Shown here piece after piece: positions 43,791-52,124 of a DNA stretch of 64,000 bases (within the stretch, counting starts at the first letter, position 1; the number at the start of each line of letters is the position of its first letter). The notes beneath the pieces are model-generated. The model had not been told where the DNA came from. It was given only the letters and a program-made list of their open reading frames with translations, and ran no database searches. The translations under genes and the position numbers were made by a program. The stretch lies in the NCBI RefSeq assembly GCF_033878955.1, contig NZ_CP138858.1, positions 2,755,001-2,819,000 on the forward strand, written 5' to 3'. The DNA is from Coraliomargarita algicola. Lineage in GTDB: Bacteria; Verrucomicrobiota; Verrucomicrobiia; Opitutales; Coraliomargaritaceae.

Positions 43791-44366
43791 TCATTTGCGC
43801 TTAAGCAGAGATCTCCAGTTTTGCGGCATTATTGCCATTTGTCCGCGATAACGACGCACCCGATTGGGCGTCTCGCAGAGGTAAAAGACATCTGGATCGA
43901 TCGCTTGCACCCGCTTAAGCGCAGGCGCGAGACGTTTACGCTCACAGACGACATAAAGTTCACTGACAGGACCGCGGACGCCTTCGCCCTCGAAGCGAGT
44001 CACACGATAATCAGCCTCAATCAAAGCATCCAGAATTTCCTGAGCATGGGTCCCCGTAATGATCCGCAAAATCGCATGACCGAGCGCGAGTTTACGCTCC
44101 AGCACGATACCGACCACATTGCCTGTCGAGTAGCCCAGTGCGTAAAACAACAACAGCCATGGGCGCTCCAGCACCGTATTCACCACAGTCGCGATCACGA
44201 TCAACCAGATCGTCACCTCGAAAATCCCTAGAACGAAAGCCATCACGATACGTCCTTGCACCGTCGCAATCATCCGGATCGTCCCAATCGAAACATCGAG
44301 CACACGGGAGAAAAAGACGAGCAAAGCCAGCAAGCCGAGAGGCAAATCATTAAATTCAAAAGCCAT
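43791..44366 (-). CDS. DUF2179 membrane protein (UPF0316-like)
   Basis: A 191-residue protein with three membrane segments in residues 8-90 (FSRVLDVSIGTIRMIATVQG and VTIWLIVIATVVNTVLE). A cytoplasmic DUF2179 domain follows, with HAQEILDALIEADYRVTRF, EGEGVRGPVSELYVV and KRLAPALKRVQAIDPDVFYL. It begins the DUF2179-porin-BCCT string, one base before the porin start. The family role is unknown; relatives may regulate transport in response to nucleotides. Regulation of the BCCT protein is a guess from context. Confidence 0.88.
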   Translation of the reverse strand: MAFEFNDLPLGLLALLVFFSRVLDVSIGTIRMIATVQGRIVMAFVLGIFEVTIWLIVIATVVNTVLERPWLLLFYALGYSTGNVVGIVLERKLALGHAILRIITGTHAQEILDALIEADYRVTRFEGEGVRGPVSELYVVCERKRLAPALKRVQAIDPDVFYLCETPNRVRRYRGQMAIMPQNWRSLLKRK

Positions 44367-44479
44367 GAAGGCAGCGCAGCTTTACCCGCCTACGCCACAC
44401 ATACAAGACTAAGTCACCAATAGTAGCCTCCATTATAGCCATTGAAAGCAATCCCCTGATAAAATTGACCCACTCGATA

Positions 44480-44503
44480 TAAATACCCTGCGTAATTATT
44501 GTA
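44480..44503 (+). repeat. Intergenic repeat, copy 1 (with 63096)
   Basis: TAAATACCCTGCGTA followed by ATTATTGTA matches the sequence at 63096-63119 in 23 of 24 positions. Both are intergenic between divergent genes. It lies upstream of tatD. Confidence 0.55.
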
Positions 44504-44564
44504 ATCGTGATGACACGAATTTGCGCTTTCAACTCTCAGGAAATCCAACAGGCTGTTTAAGCCT

Positions 44565-45359
44565 ATGGAACTCATCGATAGTCACTGCCACCTAAAGAGC
44601 TTTAAAGACAAAGGCGAACTGGAGCCCATGCTAGAGCGCGCGGCCGCAGCTGGCGTGCAGCACTTCATCACCGTCGGCACCTCGCCTGCCGATTGGGTGC
44701 CCTACCGCGAGATGCACGCCGCATATGCGGGTAAAATCGACTACACCGTAGGTGTACACCCTTGTTACGTCGATGCTGACTGGGAAGCCGCCGTCAGCCA
44801 GATCAGTACCTTTTTCATGCCGCCTCACGCGCCCGTTGCCTTCGGCGAAATCGGCTTGGACTACTTCCACCTGCCCAAAGACCCGGTGCAAGCAGGCGAA
44901 ACGATTCTACTGCAAGAAGCTGCCTTCCGCCAACAGCTGATGCTGGCCAGTGAACTGGACTGCCCGGTCATCATTCACAGCCGCGAAGCTTTTACCGAAA
45001 GTGTGCAGTTAATCGACGAGTCGGGCATCGACTGGCGACGCATCGTTTACCACTGTTTCACCTATGGCGCCGAAGAAATCGCCCAGATCAATCAACGCGG
45101 CGGCCGCGCCTCCTTTACCGGCATCACCACTTACAAAAGCGCCAACAAGGTCCGCGAAGCCCTACGCCAACAAGGCATCGAGCGCCTGATGCTCGAAACG
45201 GACTGCCCTTACCTCACCCCGGAACCCCACCGGGGCAAGCCCAACGAGCCCGCCTACCTCACACACATCGCGGAGCGCTGCGCCCAAGCGCTCACCATGG
45301 AGGCCCCAGAGCTGGCCGCACGCAGTAGCCAAAACACCAGAGACTTTTTTAAATTATGA
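44565..45359 (+). CDS. TatD-family metal-dependent hydrolase/DNase
   Basis: A 264-residue barrel hydrolase with the family metal ligands: DSHCHL at the start, GEIGLDYFH, PVIIHSREAF, YHCFTYGAEEI and LETDCPYLTPEPHRGKPNEP. TatD proteins are 3'-5' DNases or related phosphoesterases in the cytoplasm. The stop overlaps the start of the next gene by four bases. The N-terminal MELIDSHCHL fixes the ATG at 44565. Confidence 0.93.
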   Translation: MELIDSHCHLKSFKDKGELEPMLERAAAAGVQHFITVGTSPADWVPYREMHAAYAGKIDYTVGVHPCYVDADWEAAVSQISTFFMPPHAPVAFGEIGLDYFHLPKDPVQAGETILLQEAAFRQQLMLASELDCPVIIHSREAFTESVQLIDESGIDWRRIVYHCFTYGAEEIAQINQRGGRASFTGITTYKSANKVREALRQQGIERLMLETDCPYLTPEPHRGKPNEPAYLTHIAERCAQALTMEAPELAARSSQNTRDFFKL

Positions 45360-46744
45360 TTACAGGCTTTGCTAAAAGTGCCCTCATCGTAGCTGCCGAC
45401 CTCGCACTACTGTGTGCACTGCCGCATGTTATAGATTTACGCGTCGAACTGGATGCTCTGCGCGCCGAGCGACAAGCCGCCACAGCAAGTAGCAGCGCCC
45501 CAATCCTAAGCCCCATCGAAGCCAGTGGGAATGCCTCCCAACAACCATTGTTGGCGCGCATTACCCTGCCGCTCCTCAGCCAAATCACGCGCCCACTCCT
45601 CAGCCAAATCACACGCCCACTCCTCAGCCAAATCACACGCCCACTCCTCAGCCAGATTCACCCTCCGCTCTTAAAGCCCATTACAAACACAGCCCCGAGC
45701 CCTGGAAATCCGGTGCTCACGCCCATTGTACAGGCAGCCACCAACGACAGCTTTCTAGCAGAAACACGCCGCCGGGCGGAAATAGATCCGGAAGCTACAA
45801 TGCTCTGGCTACAAAATCAGCATACAGGCAGTGAGCGCCTGCGAGGCATGCTGGAAGTCGTCGCCCTCTGGGCCACTCAGGACTCTGAAGCCGCACTACT
45901 CTGGCTGGAATCCAATGCGCAGGGCCTTGCACGGCTGGAAACTCTCAGCAACGGTGTCGAACTCTGGGCAGAACGCAATCCCACCGCGGCCGCAGAGTGG
46001 ATCGACGGCATGGCCAACGACGGCAGTAAAACCACCGCCGCAAAGACCTTGGCCGCGAAATGGGTACAAACCGACCCCGATGCAGCCCTCGCTTGGGTTA
46101 CGGGCCTCGCCAACGGCCCCATCCGCACAGAGGCCACTCTAGCACTCGCCCAGTCCTGGACCCAAACAGACCCCAAGGCAGCCAGCATCTGGGCATTGAG
46201 CGAAGCTGAGTTTAATGGCAACTACGAGCTCCTAAGCCAGACGATTCTCCAATTCAGCCAACAAGCCCCGCAAGATGCCGAATTATTCGTGCGTGATTTA
46301 GCAGACAATAACTACGCCTCCATCGCAGTCAGCTCCTTCGTGACAGGTCGCGCACAAGCCGACCCGATCCGCACCGCCCAATGGCTGGCCAAGCTAGCTC
46401 CCGAAGATCCAATCTACTCCGCAGAATACGCCAACAGCCTGATGCAAGTCTGGGCCGAAAGCGACTCCATCGCAGCTTCTGAATGGCTCAACGAACAACC
46501 CGCCGGTGAATTGCGCGATGCCGCTGCCTACGGTTTTAGCGAAAGCATCCAAGCCTTCGAGCCCGAAGCCGCCGCCGCATGGGCCAATACTATCGACGAT
46601 CCCGACCGCCGCATCCTGCGACTGACCGACAGCATCATTCAATGGTCGCGCAGTCAACCACACCAAGCGCTCGAATGGGTGCAAACTGCCGAACTCGAAC
46701 CAGCCATACGCACTCACCTAGCCAACCAAATCGGCGTGGACTAA
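45356..46744 (+). CDS. Membrane-anchored helical repeat protein, paralogue of 25232-26644
   Basis: A 462-residue protein. It has an N-terminal hydrophobic segment (GFAKSALIVAADLALLCALP), then a linker with five tandem RPLLSQIT-like units (about residues 73-104), then a helical solenoid. The solenoid shows the WA-repeat pattern: LEVVALWATQDSEAALLWLE, WVQTDPDAALAWVTGLANG, AQSWTQTDPKAASIWALS and WAESDSIAASEWLNEQPAG. This matches the product of 25232-26644 in overall design. The function is unknown. It overlaps tatD by four bases and precedes kdsA by about 70 bases. Confidence 0.75.
   Translation: MITGFAKSALIVAADLALLCALPHVIDLRVELDALRAERQAATASSSAPILSPIEASGNASQQPLLARITLPLLSQITRPLLSQITRPLLSQITRPLLSQIHPPLLKPITNTAPSPGNPVLTPIVQAATNDSFLAETRRRAEIDPEATMLWLQNQHTGSERLRGMLEVVALWATQDSEAALLWLESNAQGLARLETLSNGVELWAERNPTAAAEWIDGMANDGSKTTAAKTLAAKWVQTDPDAALAWVTGLANGPIRTEATLALAQSWTQTDPKAASIWALSEAEFNGNYELLSQTILQFSQQAPQDAELFVRDLADNNYASIAVSSFVTGRAQADPIRTAQWLAKLAPEDPIYSAEYANSLMQVWAESDSIAASEWLNEQPAGELRDAAAYGFSESIQAFEPEAAAAWANTIDDPDRRILRLTDSIIQWSRSQPHQALEWVQTAELEPAIRTHLANQIGVD
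45572..45667 (+). repeat. Minisatellite of 24-bp units in frame
   Basis: Units start at 45572, 45596, 45620 and 45644; units 2 and 3 are identical and unit 1 differs by one base. The fourth is diverged, and a part-copy follows. Each encodes eight residues of the form RPLLSQIT. The period keeps the frame, so copy number can change without a frameshift. Confidence 0.85.
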
Positions 46745-46811
46745 GGCCTCGAGGATTCATTGCTCAACTGCAAGCTTGGCCTTTCACAGATTGCCACTCT
46801 TAATCACCCGC

Positions 46812-47624
46812 ATGATATACGATTCCGAAAAACTCCTCGTGCTAGCAGGCCCCTGCTCACTCGAAAGCCTCGAAACTTGCCGCCCTGTAGCCGACACGCT
46901 GGCGGCGCTCCAACAAAAGCACCCGGAACTCAACATCCTGTTCAAAGGCTCCTTCGACAAAGCCAACCGCACCTCCATCGGCAGCGACCGCGGCACCGGC
47001 ATGGAAGCAGGCATGGAAATTTTCCAAACCATCAAAGCTGAATATGGCTTCAAGACGATCACCGACATCCACACACCTGATCAATGCGCCACAGTAGGCG
47101 AGGTCGTGGATGCGCTGCAAATCCCTGCCTTTCTCTGCCGTCAAACCGACCTACTGGTCGCGGCGGCCGCCACCGACTGCGCGATCAATGTCAAAAAGGG
47201 CCAGTTCCTCTCGCCCTACGAAATGGAGTTCGTCACCAATAAACTGGAAGAAGCCGGCGCGGCAGAAATCTGGCAAACCGACCGCGGCACCACCTTCGGC
47301 TACCAAAATCTTGTCGTCGACATGCGCAGCTTCAGCATCATGGCAGGCAACGGCCACCCGACAATTATCGACGCCACCCACAGCGTGCAGATCCCCGGAG
47401 GTGCCGGCGGTATCAGCGGCGGACAGCGCGAATATGTCGCCCCCCTCGCTCGCGCCGCCATCGCTGCCGGAGCCAATGGTGTCTTTCTCGAAACACACCC
47501 GAACCCCGAAAAAGCCATCTCCGACGCCGCCAGCCAAGTGCCACTCGGCGAATTCCCACAACTCGTCGAAAGCCTACTGCGCGTCTGGCAAGCGGTTCGA
47601 TGTTCAACAGGGGGTGATTCATGA
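46812..47624 (+). CDS. kdsA: 3-deoxy-8-phosphooctulonate synthase
   Basis: The ATG at 46812 (MIYDSEKLLVLAGPCSLES) gives 270 residues, near the usual length. Motifs include AGPCSLES, FKGSFDKANRTSIGSDRGTG, TDIHTPDQC, FLCRQTDLLVAAA, NVKKGQFLSPYEM and TDRGTTFGYQNLVVDMRS, ending in DATHSVQIPGGAGGISGG. It condenses arabinose 5-phosphate and phosphoenolpyruvate to Kdo 8-phosphate for lipopolysaccharide, which shows an LPS-bearing outer membrane. The stop overlaps the rsmD ATG by four bases. Confidence 0.96.
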   Translation: MIYDSEKLLVLAGPCSLESLETCRPVADTLAALQQKHPELNILFKGSFDKANRTSIGSDRGTGMEAGMEIFQTIKAEYGFKTITDIHTPDQCATVGEVVDALQIPAFLCRQTDLLVAAAATDCAINVKKGQFLSPYEMEFVTNKLEEAGAAEIWQTDRGTTFGYQNLVVDMRSFSIMAGNGHPTIIDATHSVQIPGGAGGISGGQREYVAPLARAAIAAGANGVFLETHPNPEKAISDAASQVPLGEFPQLVESLLRVWQAVRCSTGGDS

Positions 47625-48181
47625 GAATCACAGGCGGCCGCGCACGCGGCATTCCACTCAAAGCCCCCAAAGGCGATAGCACCCGCCCCGCCACCGACCG
47701 CATGCGCGAGTCGGTGTTTTCCAGCCTGGGGCCTAGCGTTGAAGGCTGCCGCGTGGCGGACCTCTTTGCCGGCACCGGTAGCTACGGACTGGAAGCACTC
47801 AGCCGCGGCGCCGCCAGTGCCAGTTTTTTCGAATCTGACCGCGCGGCACTCAGGTGCTTGCAAGAAAATGTGCGCGCGGCCCTGCGTAGTTGCCAATTAG
47901 AGGCCCCAGTCGCCAAGGTCGTGGCCCGCGACGTCTTCAGTCTCGACGTCAATAGCCCCGCCTACGACTTAATCTTTCTCGACCCGCCCTACCACATCAT
48001 CGCCGACCAGATCGGCCGCATTTTCACCCAAGCAGTCGACGCCATCGCCACCCCCGAGGCCCGCGTCATACTCGAGCTCCCTGGCAACTTAGAGCCCGAC
48101 ATCCCAGGCTGGGAACTACAGCGCCGCATCGGCAAAGCCGGCAAAGACAAACCCACCGCCGCCATTTTCAAAAGATCGTAG
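47621..48181 (+). CDS. rsmD: 16S rRNA (guanine-966-N2)-methyltransferase
   Basis: A 186-residue SAM-dependent methyltransferase: RITGGRARGIPLKAPKGDST, then RPATDRMRESVFSSLG (the RsmD signature), SAM loop DLFAGTGSYGLEALSRGA and the catalytic LIFLDPPYH (DPPY, N-methyltransferase type). It methylates G966 of 16S rRNA. The ATG overlaps kdsA by four bases, so the two are cotranscribed and coupled. Confidence 0.93.
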   Translation: MRITGGRARGIPLKAPKGDSTRPATDRMRESVFSSLGPSVEGCRVADLFAGTGSYGLEALSRGAASASFFESDRAALRCLQENVRAALRSCQLEAPVAKVVARDVFSLDVNSPAYDLIFLDPPYHIIADQIGRIFTQAVDAIATPEARVILELPGNLEPDIPGWELQRRIGKAGKDKPTAAIFKRS

Positions 48182-48215
48182 CAAGGGATTGAGAGAAAGC
48201 ACACTCCCGTAGCGA

Positions 48216-48620
48216 TCAACGCTCCAGCTGCTCCAGTTGATACCCGGGCGTGGCATAACTCGGTGCAAACTGAATAATACTCACAACTGCCACCATCAGG
48301 ATACCGATCTGGAATTGTGGGTAGCTCGGTGCCACCAGAAAAATACTGCCCAGCACGCTGCCCTCACACAATGCGAGGCCGATGATCATGGCCACCAGTT
48401 GCTTGGTAGGCTCCGTCAATTTCGGAATACTCAACCAGCGAATGCCCGTCGCCACCACCAGCGGCAGCAGACAGAGTAACCACAACCAGATCGCCATCGG
48501 TTCCTCTGCGTTCGCTTCTTTGGAAAACCCATCAGCCAAGAAAAATTGAAAGATAAACGCAGCCTGCAGCTGCGCAAACCAGAGGATCCACATAACGAGG
48601 GCGTGTTGTTTAGTAGGCAT
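48216..48620 (-). CDS. Four-TM hypothetical membrane protein
   Basis: A 134-residue protein starting at the ATG at 48620 (MPTKQHALVMWILWFAQLQA). It has four membrane segments at about 6-26, 41-61, 74-96 and 100-120. A short soluble stretch, SKEANAEEPM, lies between the first two. I do not recognise the family. It is convergent with rsmD. Confidence 0.65.
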   Translation of the reverse strand: MPTKQHALVMWILWFAQLQAAFIFQFFLADGFSKEANAEEPMAIWLWLLCLLPLVVATGIRWLSIPKLTEPTKQLVAMIIGLALCEGSVLGSIFLVAPSYPQFQIGILMVAVVSIIQFAPSYATPGYQLEQLER

Positions 48621-48736
48621 CCCGCATCTCAACCAATCCTCGCCTTAAAGAAAAGCTCAGAGTGCACCGCGCCGCACATCGCTCAGAACTTGAAGCCTGC
48701 GCAGAGCCACCGCAGCGGGCTGGCTATAAACTGACA

Positions 48737-48880
48737 TTCTGTCTCAATAAGCCTCACCCCGAAGGCTACTGAGTCTCAATAACGCTTAAAACGCATAATT
48801 AGCTATTAAGCAGCAAGTTAAGACCATACAACCAACACATACAACTTGCCAAAGACGACAAATTGAGTCTCAATAAGTCA
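48737..48880 (+). promoter_or_regulatory. Three TGAGTCTCAATA-type repeats upstream of the ferredoxin gene
   Basis: TCTGTCTCAATAAG (about 48739-48752), ACTGAGTCTCAATAAC (48768-48783) and AATTGAGTCTCAATAA (48861-48876) share a core; the last is palindromic (ATTGAGTCTCAAT around a central base). A fourth, ACTGAGTCTCATTC, lies at 49949-49962. They could be operators of an iron-responsive regulator. That is an inference from the downstream genes. Confidence 0.55.
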
Positions 48881-48929
48881 GGTTCGCACTCGGCGTGCCT
48901 CGAAGCACATTACAAAAAAATCAATCATC

Positions 48930-49121
48930 ATGTATCTAATTAAACCAGATCTATGTGTTATGTGCGATGCCTGCCGTCCGGTATGCCCGCGCAATGCGAT
49001 CAGTGCACACGCCACTGACAAAACGTATGTAGTCGATGCCGATCAGTGTAATAGCTGCTCCAACATGGGCGCTGTTCGTTGTGTGCCCCAGTGCCCGACG
49101 GACGCCATCGTAAAGAAGTAG
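48930..49121 (+). CDS. Small 4Fe-4S ferredoxin
   Basis: A 63-residue protein with CVMCDACRPVCPRNAI and, later, CNSCSNMGAVRCVPQCPTDA. The first half is a classical C-x2-C-x2-C-x3-C-P cluster motif. The second has the spacing C-x2-C-x8-C-x3-C, so both clusters are likely [4Fe-4S]. This resembles ferredoxins used as electron donors in iron or sulfur metabolism. It follows three copies of the TGAGTCTCA motif and precedes a hairpin terminator, facing the DUF3793 gene. Confidence 0.9.
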   Translation: MYLIKPDLCVMCDACRPVCPRNAISAHATDKTYVVDADQCNSCSNMGAVRCVPQCPTDAIVKK

Positions 49122-49157
49122 CCTCGCAGTTAGGCAATTTCTCGCACCGAACACGAC

Positions 49158-49188
49158 ATGCCGCACTGCCTGTAAAGGGGTGCGGCAT
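49158..49188 (+). terminator. Hairpin after the ferredoxin gene
   Basis: ATGCCGCAC (49158-49166) pairs with GTGCGGCAT (49180-49188) around a 13-base loop, followed by TGTTGTG. It lies between convergent genes and could end either transcript. Confidence 0.55.
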
Positions 49189-49202
49189 TGTTGTGCATAC
49201 GC

Positions 49203-49805
49203 CTAACTAGCCGAGCTGCTCGCAAGTTGTGAAAGGAAAATCAAAGCCTGACAGCGCGCATTATTGAAAGCACAGCTGCGGCGCTGCGACTCTTTCATGC
49301 AGCCGTAAACCTGCCAGCCACACGCGCCCTTACAAGACAGCGGCAACAAGCCCATATAGCCAAAAACATCCTCCAGCGGATAGCCGAGCGCCACTCCGAT
49401 CTCATGCGGGATCGTGCCATGCAGACGCCAACGCTCGTTCAGCTCTTCAATGAAATGACCCGCTCGCAGTGGATAACTGTAATTAAGCTGCGCCCCCATC
49501 ACACAATAGGGAGCACTATCCAGCACTGCCTGTAGGCGCTCTGCTTGGAATATAATAAATTTTTGCAGACCATTGCTCTCGATCAACAAACGAAAATCAA
49601 AGCCCCATTGCGCTGACAGACGCGCGAGACCTGCCTCCACCTGTGCCACCGACATGCCCATCTCCTGGAGATCCAAAGACAGCAGCTCTCCGGTCTTTTC
49701 ACTTAACAAGACACTCGAAGCATTCAAAAACACCCAAGCATCAAAGCGCTGCTCCAGCTCAGATGCACGCGACAATGAGGCCTTCCAATCGTGAAAGGGC
49801 CGCAT
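49203..49805 (-). CDS. DUF3793 family protein
   Basis: The ATG at 49805 follows an AGAGG ribosome site and gives 200 residues; an earlier ATG at 49832 is possible. The C-terminal part carries the family hallmarks PHEIGVALGYPLEDVFGYMG and CKGACGWQVYGCMKESQR. DUF3793 proteins in other bacteria often lie near iron uptake or flavodoxin genes, but the biochemical role is unknown. Here it faces a ferredoxin gene and shares the TGAGTCTCA motif, which supports a link to iron or redox status. Five cysteines near the C-terminus could bind metal. Confidence 0.8.
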   Translation of the reverse strand: MRPFHDWKASLSRASELEQRFDAWVFLNASSVLLSEKTGELLSLDLQEMGMSVAQVEAGLARLSAQWGFDFRLLIESNGLQKFIIFQAERLQAVLDSAPYCVMGAQLNYSYPLRAGHFIEELNERWRLHGTIPHEIGVALGYPLEDVFGYMGLLPLSCKGACGWQVYGCMKESQRRSCAFNNARCQALIFLSQLASSSAS

Positions 49806-49946
49806 ATTTGCCTCTGTTTGTTCCAATACCATGACTGCGAATGTGAAGTGAATCGATTGCTTTGTGTGCTGCACATGAGCGATGCGGAATGCATCCACCC
49901 GCCGCATACCAATACGCACTCTCTCAAAATTGCAAGCCCCATATGA

Positions 49947-49963
49947 TACTGAGTCTCATTCTG
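49947..49963 (-). promoter_or_regulatory. TGAGTCTCA motif upstream of the DUF3793 gene
   Basis: ATACTGAGTCTCATTCT is the fourth copy of the motif found before the ferredoxin gene. It lies about 140 bases from the preferred start. The rest of 49806-50159 holds no gene I can support. Confidence 0.5.
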
Positions 49964-50159
49964 CAGCGCGCAAAATAATGCAAACGACGCAGACGCGCCT
50001 TCAAATTGGGCTATTTTTACTCCGTGTGCGGGTAGAAATAGAAGCAAGCGCCATGCTATAGTCTAAGTGTAGATTAATACAGCAATCATCTTAAATGATG
50101 GGAGGCATGAGCTATAGCCTTCGCTGCTTGATCTCTACATATCCAGATAATGTCATATC

Positions 50160-50191
50160 AACGCTCGGCTGTGAGCACATAGCCGGGCGTT
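50160..50191. terminator. Hairpin downstream of polX
   Basis: AACGCTCGGCT (50160-50170) pairs with AGCCGGGCGTT (50181-50191), 11 pairs with one wobble and a 10-base loop. It lies 28 bases after the polX stop. No T-run follows on the minus strand, so it could also be an mRNA-stabilising stem. Confidence 0.45.
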
Positions 50192-50218
50192 CTTGTCGCT
50201 GAAGATCGGAAGCGCTTG

Positions 50219-52000
50219 CTATCGGCGCTCGGCAAACCACTGCGCGACGCCCGCGCAGTCCCGGCAGTTCAAGATTTGCTCCGCGGGAATGCCGCCCTTG
50301 CGTGCGATGTTTACCCCGGCCGCGTAGTGAGCGAGCCCCTCTGTTTTGTGTGCGTCGGGGTTGATAGCGCACATCAGGCCCTTCTCCGCGGCTCTGCGCC
50401 AGAGGCGCCAGTCCATGTCCAAGCGTTTGGGATTGGCGTTGATCTCGATAATGACTTTGTTGGCGATCGCGGCGTCGATCACCTTTTGTAGGTCGATCTT
50501 ATAAGACTCGCGGCGCAACAAGATACGCCCGGTCGGGTGCCCGAGCATCACCGTGCCCGGATGCTCTATTGCGCGTATGACACGCGCAGTCATCTCGTCT
50601 TCCGATTGACTGAAGCTGGAGTGTACCGACATCACGGCGTAATCCAGCGCAGCCAAGGTGCTGTCCTCCAAGTCCAGCGAACCGTCGGGCAAGATGTCGC
50701 ATTCGATGCCTGCAAAGACATGTAAGCCAGACTCCCCGGACTCATTATAAGCGCGAATCTGCTCCAATTGCTTCAACACGCGCGCATCGTCCAGTCCATT
50801 GGCTTGGTAGCTGGCCTTCGAGTGATCCGCCAGCCCGAGGTAATCGAAACCGAGCGCCTCCGCGGCCTCGGCCATCTCTTCGATCGTGCCACGCCCATCG
50901 GATGCGGTGGTGTGATTATGAAAGACGCCCCGCACTTGCGAAAGCTCCAACAAGGATGGCACCGAATCGCCCCCCTGCTCATAGCGTTCCACCTCACCCA
51001 TGCCCTCACGCAACTCCGGCGGAATCGCCTGTAAGCCCAAAAATTCAAACAGCTCCTGCTCCGAAGAAACTTCCAACTCTCCACTCTCCTGAGCTGAGCC
51101 TGTCGAAGGCTCCACTTCCAACTCCCCACTGCCTGAGTTCGACGAAGGCTTTAGCCCCCACTCGCTCAAGCTGTAGCCCCGGCTCAGCGCACGCTGGCGC
51201 ATGGCGACATTGTGCTCCTTCGAGCCGGTGAAATGATGCAGTGCAAAGGCGAACTGCGCCATAGGCACCACCCGCAGGTCGGCCTGCAAGCCGGACTCGA
51301 AGCGCACGCTGGACTTCGTCTCCCCGTGCGCAGTCACTTCCTGCACGGAGTCTTGCCCCACAAACCAGTCCATCACCGGCTGTGGCTCGGAGCTGGCCAC
51401 GATAAAGTCCAAATCGCCCACGGTCTCTTTTAAACGCCGCAAACTGCCCGCCGCTTCCGCCTGCTCGACCTGCGGCAAGTCGCGCAAGCCGGCCAGAATG
51501 GGCTCTGCCACCGTGCGCGCATCCCACCACAAGTGGCGCTTAGCGTAAGCCGCCCGATTGGCGATGCCGGTCAAAATCTTTTCTTCTGACTTTTTACCAA
51601 AGCCCTTGAGCGCCGACACCTCGCCCGCTTCGCAGGCAGCTTTGAGCGCATCGATGCTTTCCACGCCGAGTGCGTCGTGCAATTTTTTCACCTTCTTGCC
51701 GCCCAGCCCGGGGATGTCCAACATCTCGATCAACCCCGGCGCAATGGAGGCGCGCAGCTTGGTATAATACTCCAGCTCTCCGGTGGCATACAGCGTCTCG
51801 ATCTTGTCGACCAAGGCCGAGCCGACGCCCTTGATCGAGCCCAGCCGCCCCTCGGCAATCACCTCGCCCAAGTCGTCCTCCATCGTCTCCAACACCCGCG
51901 CGCCCCCGGAATAGGCACGAATTTTAAACGGGTTCTCTCCCTTGAGCTCTAAGAGCACAGCAATGTCTTCGAGGACGTCTACGATGTCGGCTTTGTTCAT
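50219..52000 (-). CDS. polX: PolX-type DNA polymerase beta with PHP domain
   Basis: The ATG at 52000 (MNKADIVDVLEDIAVLLELK) gives 593 residues. The polymerase part has helix-hairpin-helix segments (IKGVGSALVDKIETLY, LDIPGLGGKKVKKLHDALG) and the metal-binding GSLRRLKETVGDLDFIVAS. The C-terminal PHP domain has VFHNHTTASDGRGT, DYLGLADHSK, FAGIECDIL, HSSFSQSEDEM and NPDAHKTEG, as in PolX with 3'-5' exonuclease or AP-endonuclease activity. It should act in base-excision repair. The linker around residues 283-315 is expanded by sequence-repeat DNA (SGELEVEPSTGSAQESGELE), which looks like an in-frame insertion. Confidence 0.92.
   Translation of the reverse strand: MNKADIVDVLEDIAVLLELKGENPFKIRAYSGGARVLETMEDDLGEVIAEGRLGSIKGVGSALVDKIETLYATGELEYYTKLRASIAPGLIEMLDIPGLGGKKVKKLHDALGVESIDALKAACEAGEVSALKGFGKKSEEKILTGIANRAAYAKRHLWWDARTVAEPILAGLRDLPQVEQAEAAGSLRRLKETVGDLDFIVASSEPQPVMDWFVGQDSVQEVTAHGETKSSVRFESGLQADLRVVPMAQFAFALHHFTGSKEHNVAMRQRALSRGYSLSEWGLKPSSNSGSGELEVEPSTGSAQESGELEVSSEQELFEFLGLQAIPPELREGMGEVERYEQGGDSVPSLLELSQVRGVFHNHTTASDGRGTIEEMAEAAEALGFDYLGLADHSKASYQANGLDDARVLKQLEQIRAYNESGESGLHVFAGIECDILPDGSLDLEDSTLAALDYAVMSVHSSFSQSEDEMTARVIRAIEHPGTVMLGHPTGRILLRRESYKIDLQKVIDAAIANKVIIEINANPKRLDMDWRLWRRAAEKGLMCAINPDAHKTEGLAHYAAGVNIARKGGIPAEQILNCRDCAGVAQWFAERR
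51069..51155. repeat. Repeat-derived in-frame insertion in the polX linker
   Basis: Two related blocks starting CTTCCAACTC-CCACT are separated by a GAGCCTGTCGAAGGCTC palindrome (about 51102-51118). They encode SGELEV twice. The blocks resemble the tandem repeat at the creD 3' end. Confidence 0.6.
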
Positions 52001-52050
52001 ATACGAAAACTTGAGACAGTTAATCCAGATGACAAGCGTAGGATAAAAAC

Positions 52051-52124
52051 GTAGGGGCTTCACTTGTGAAGACCGCAGTGGTTCGGCTCTGATTCTCGGC
52101 GGTCTTCATAAATGAAGCCCCTAC
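52051..52124. repeat. REP palindrome copy A (74 bp)
   Basis: GTAGGGGCTTCAC then TTGTGAAGACCGC at the left, and GCGGTCTTCAT then AAATGAAGCCCCTAC at the right. It lies between polX and the transposase end and contains the CTA read as the stop codon of the fused gene. Confidence 0.9.
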
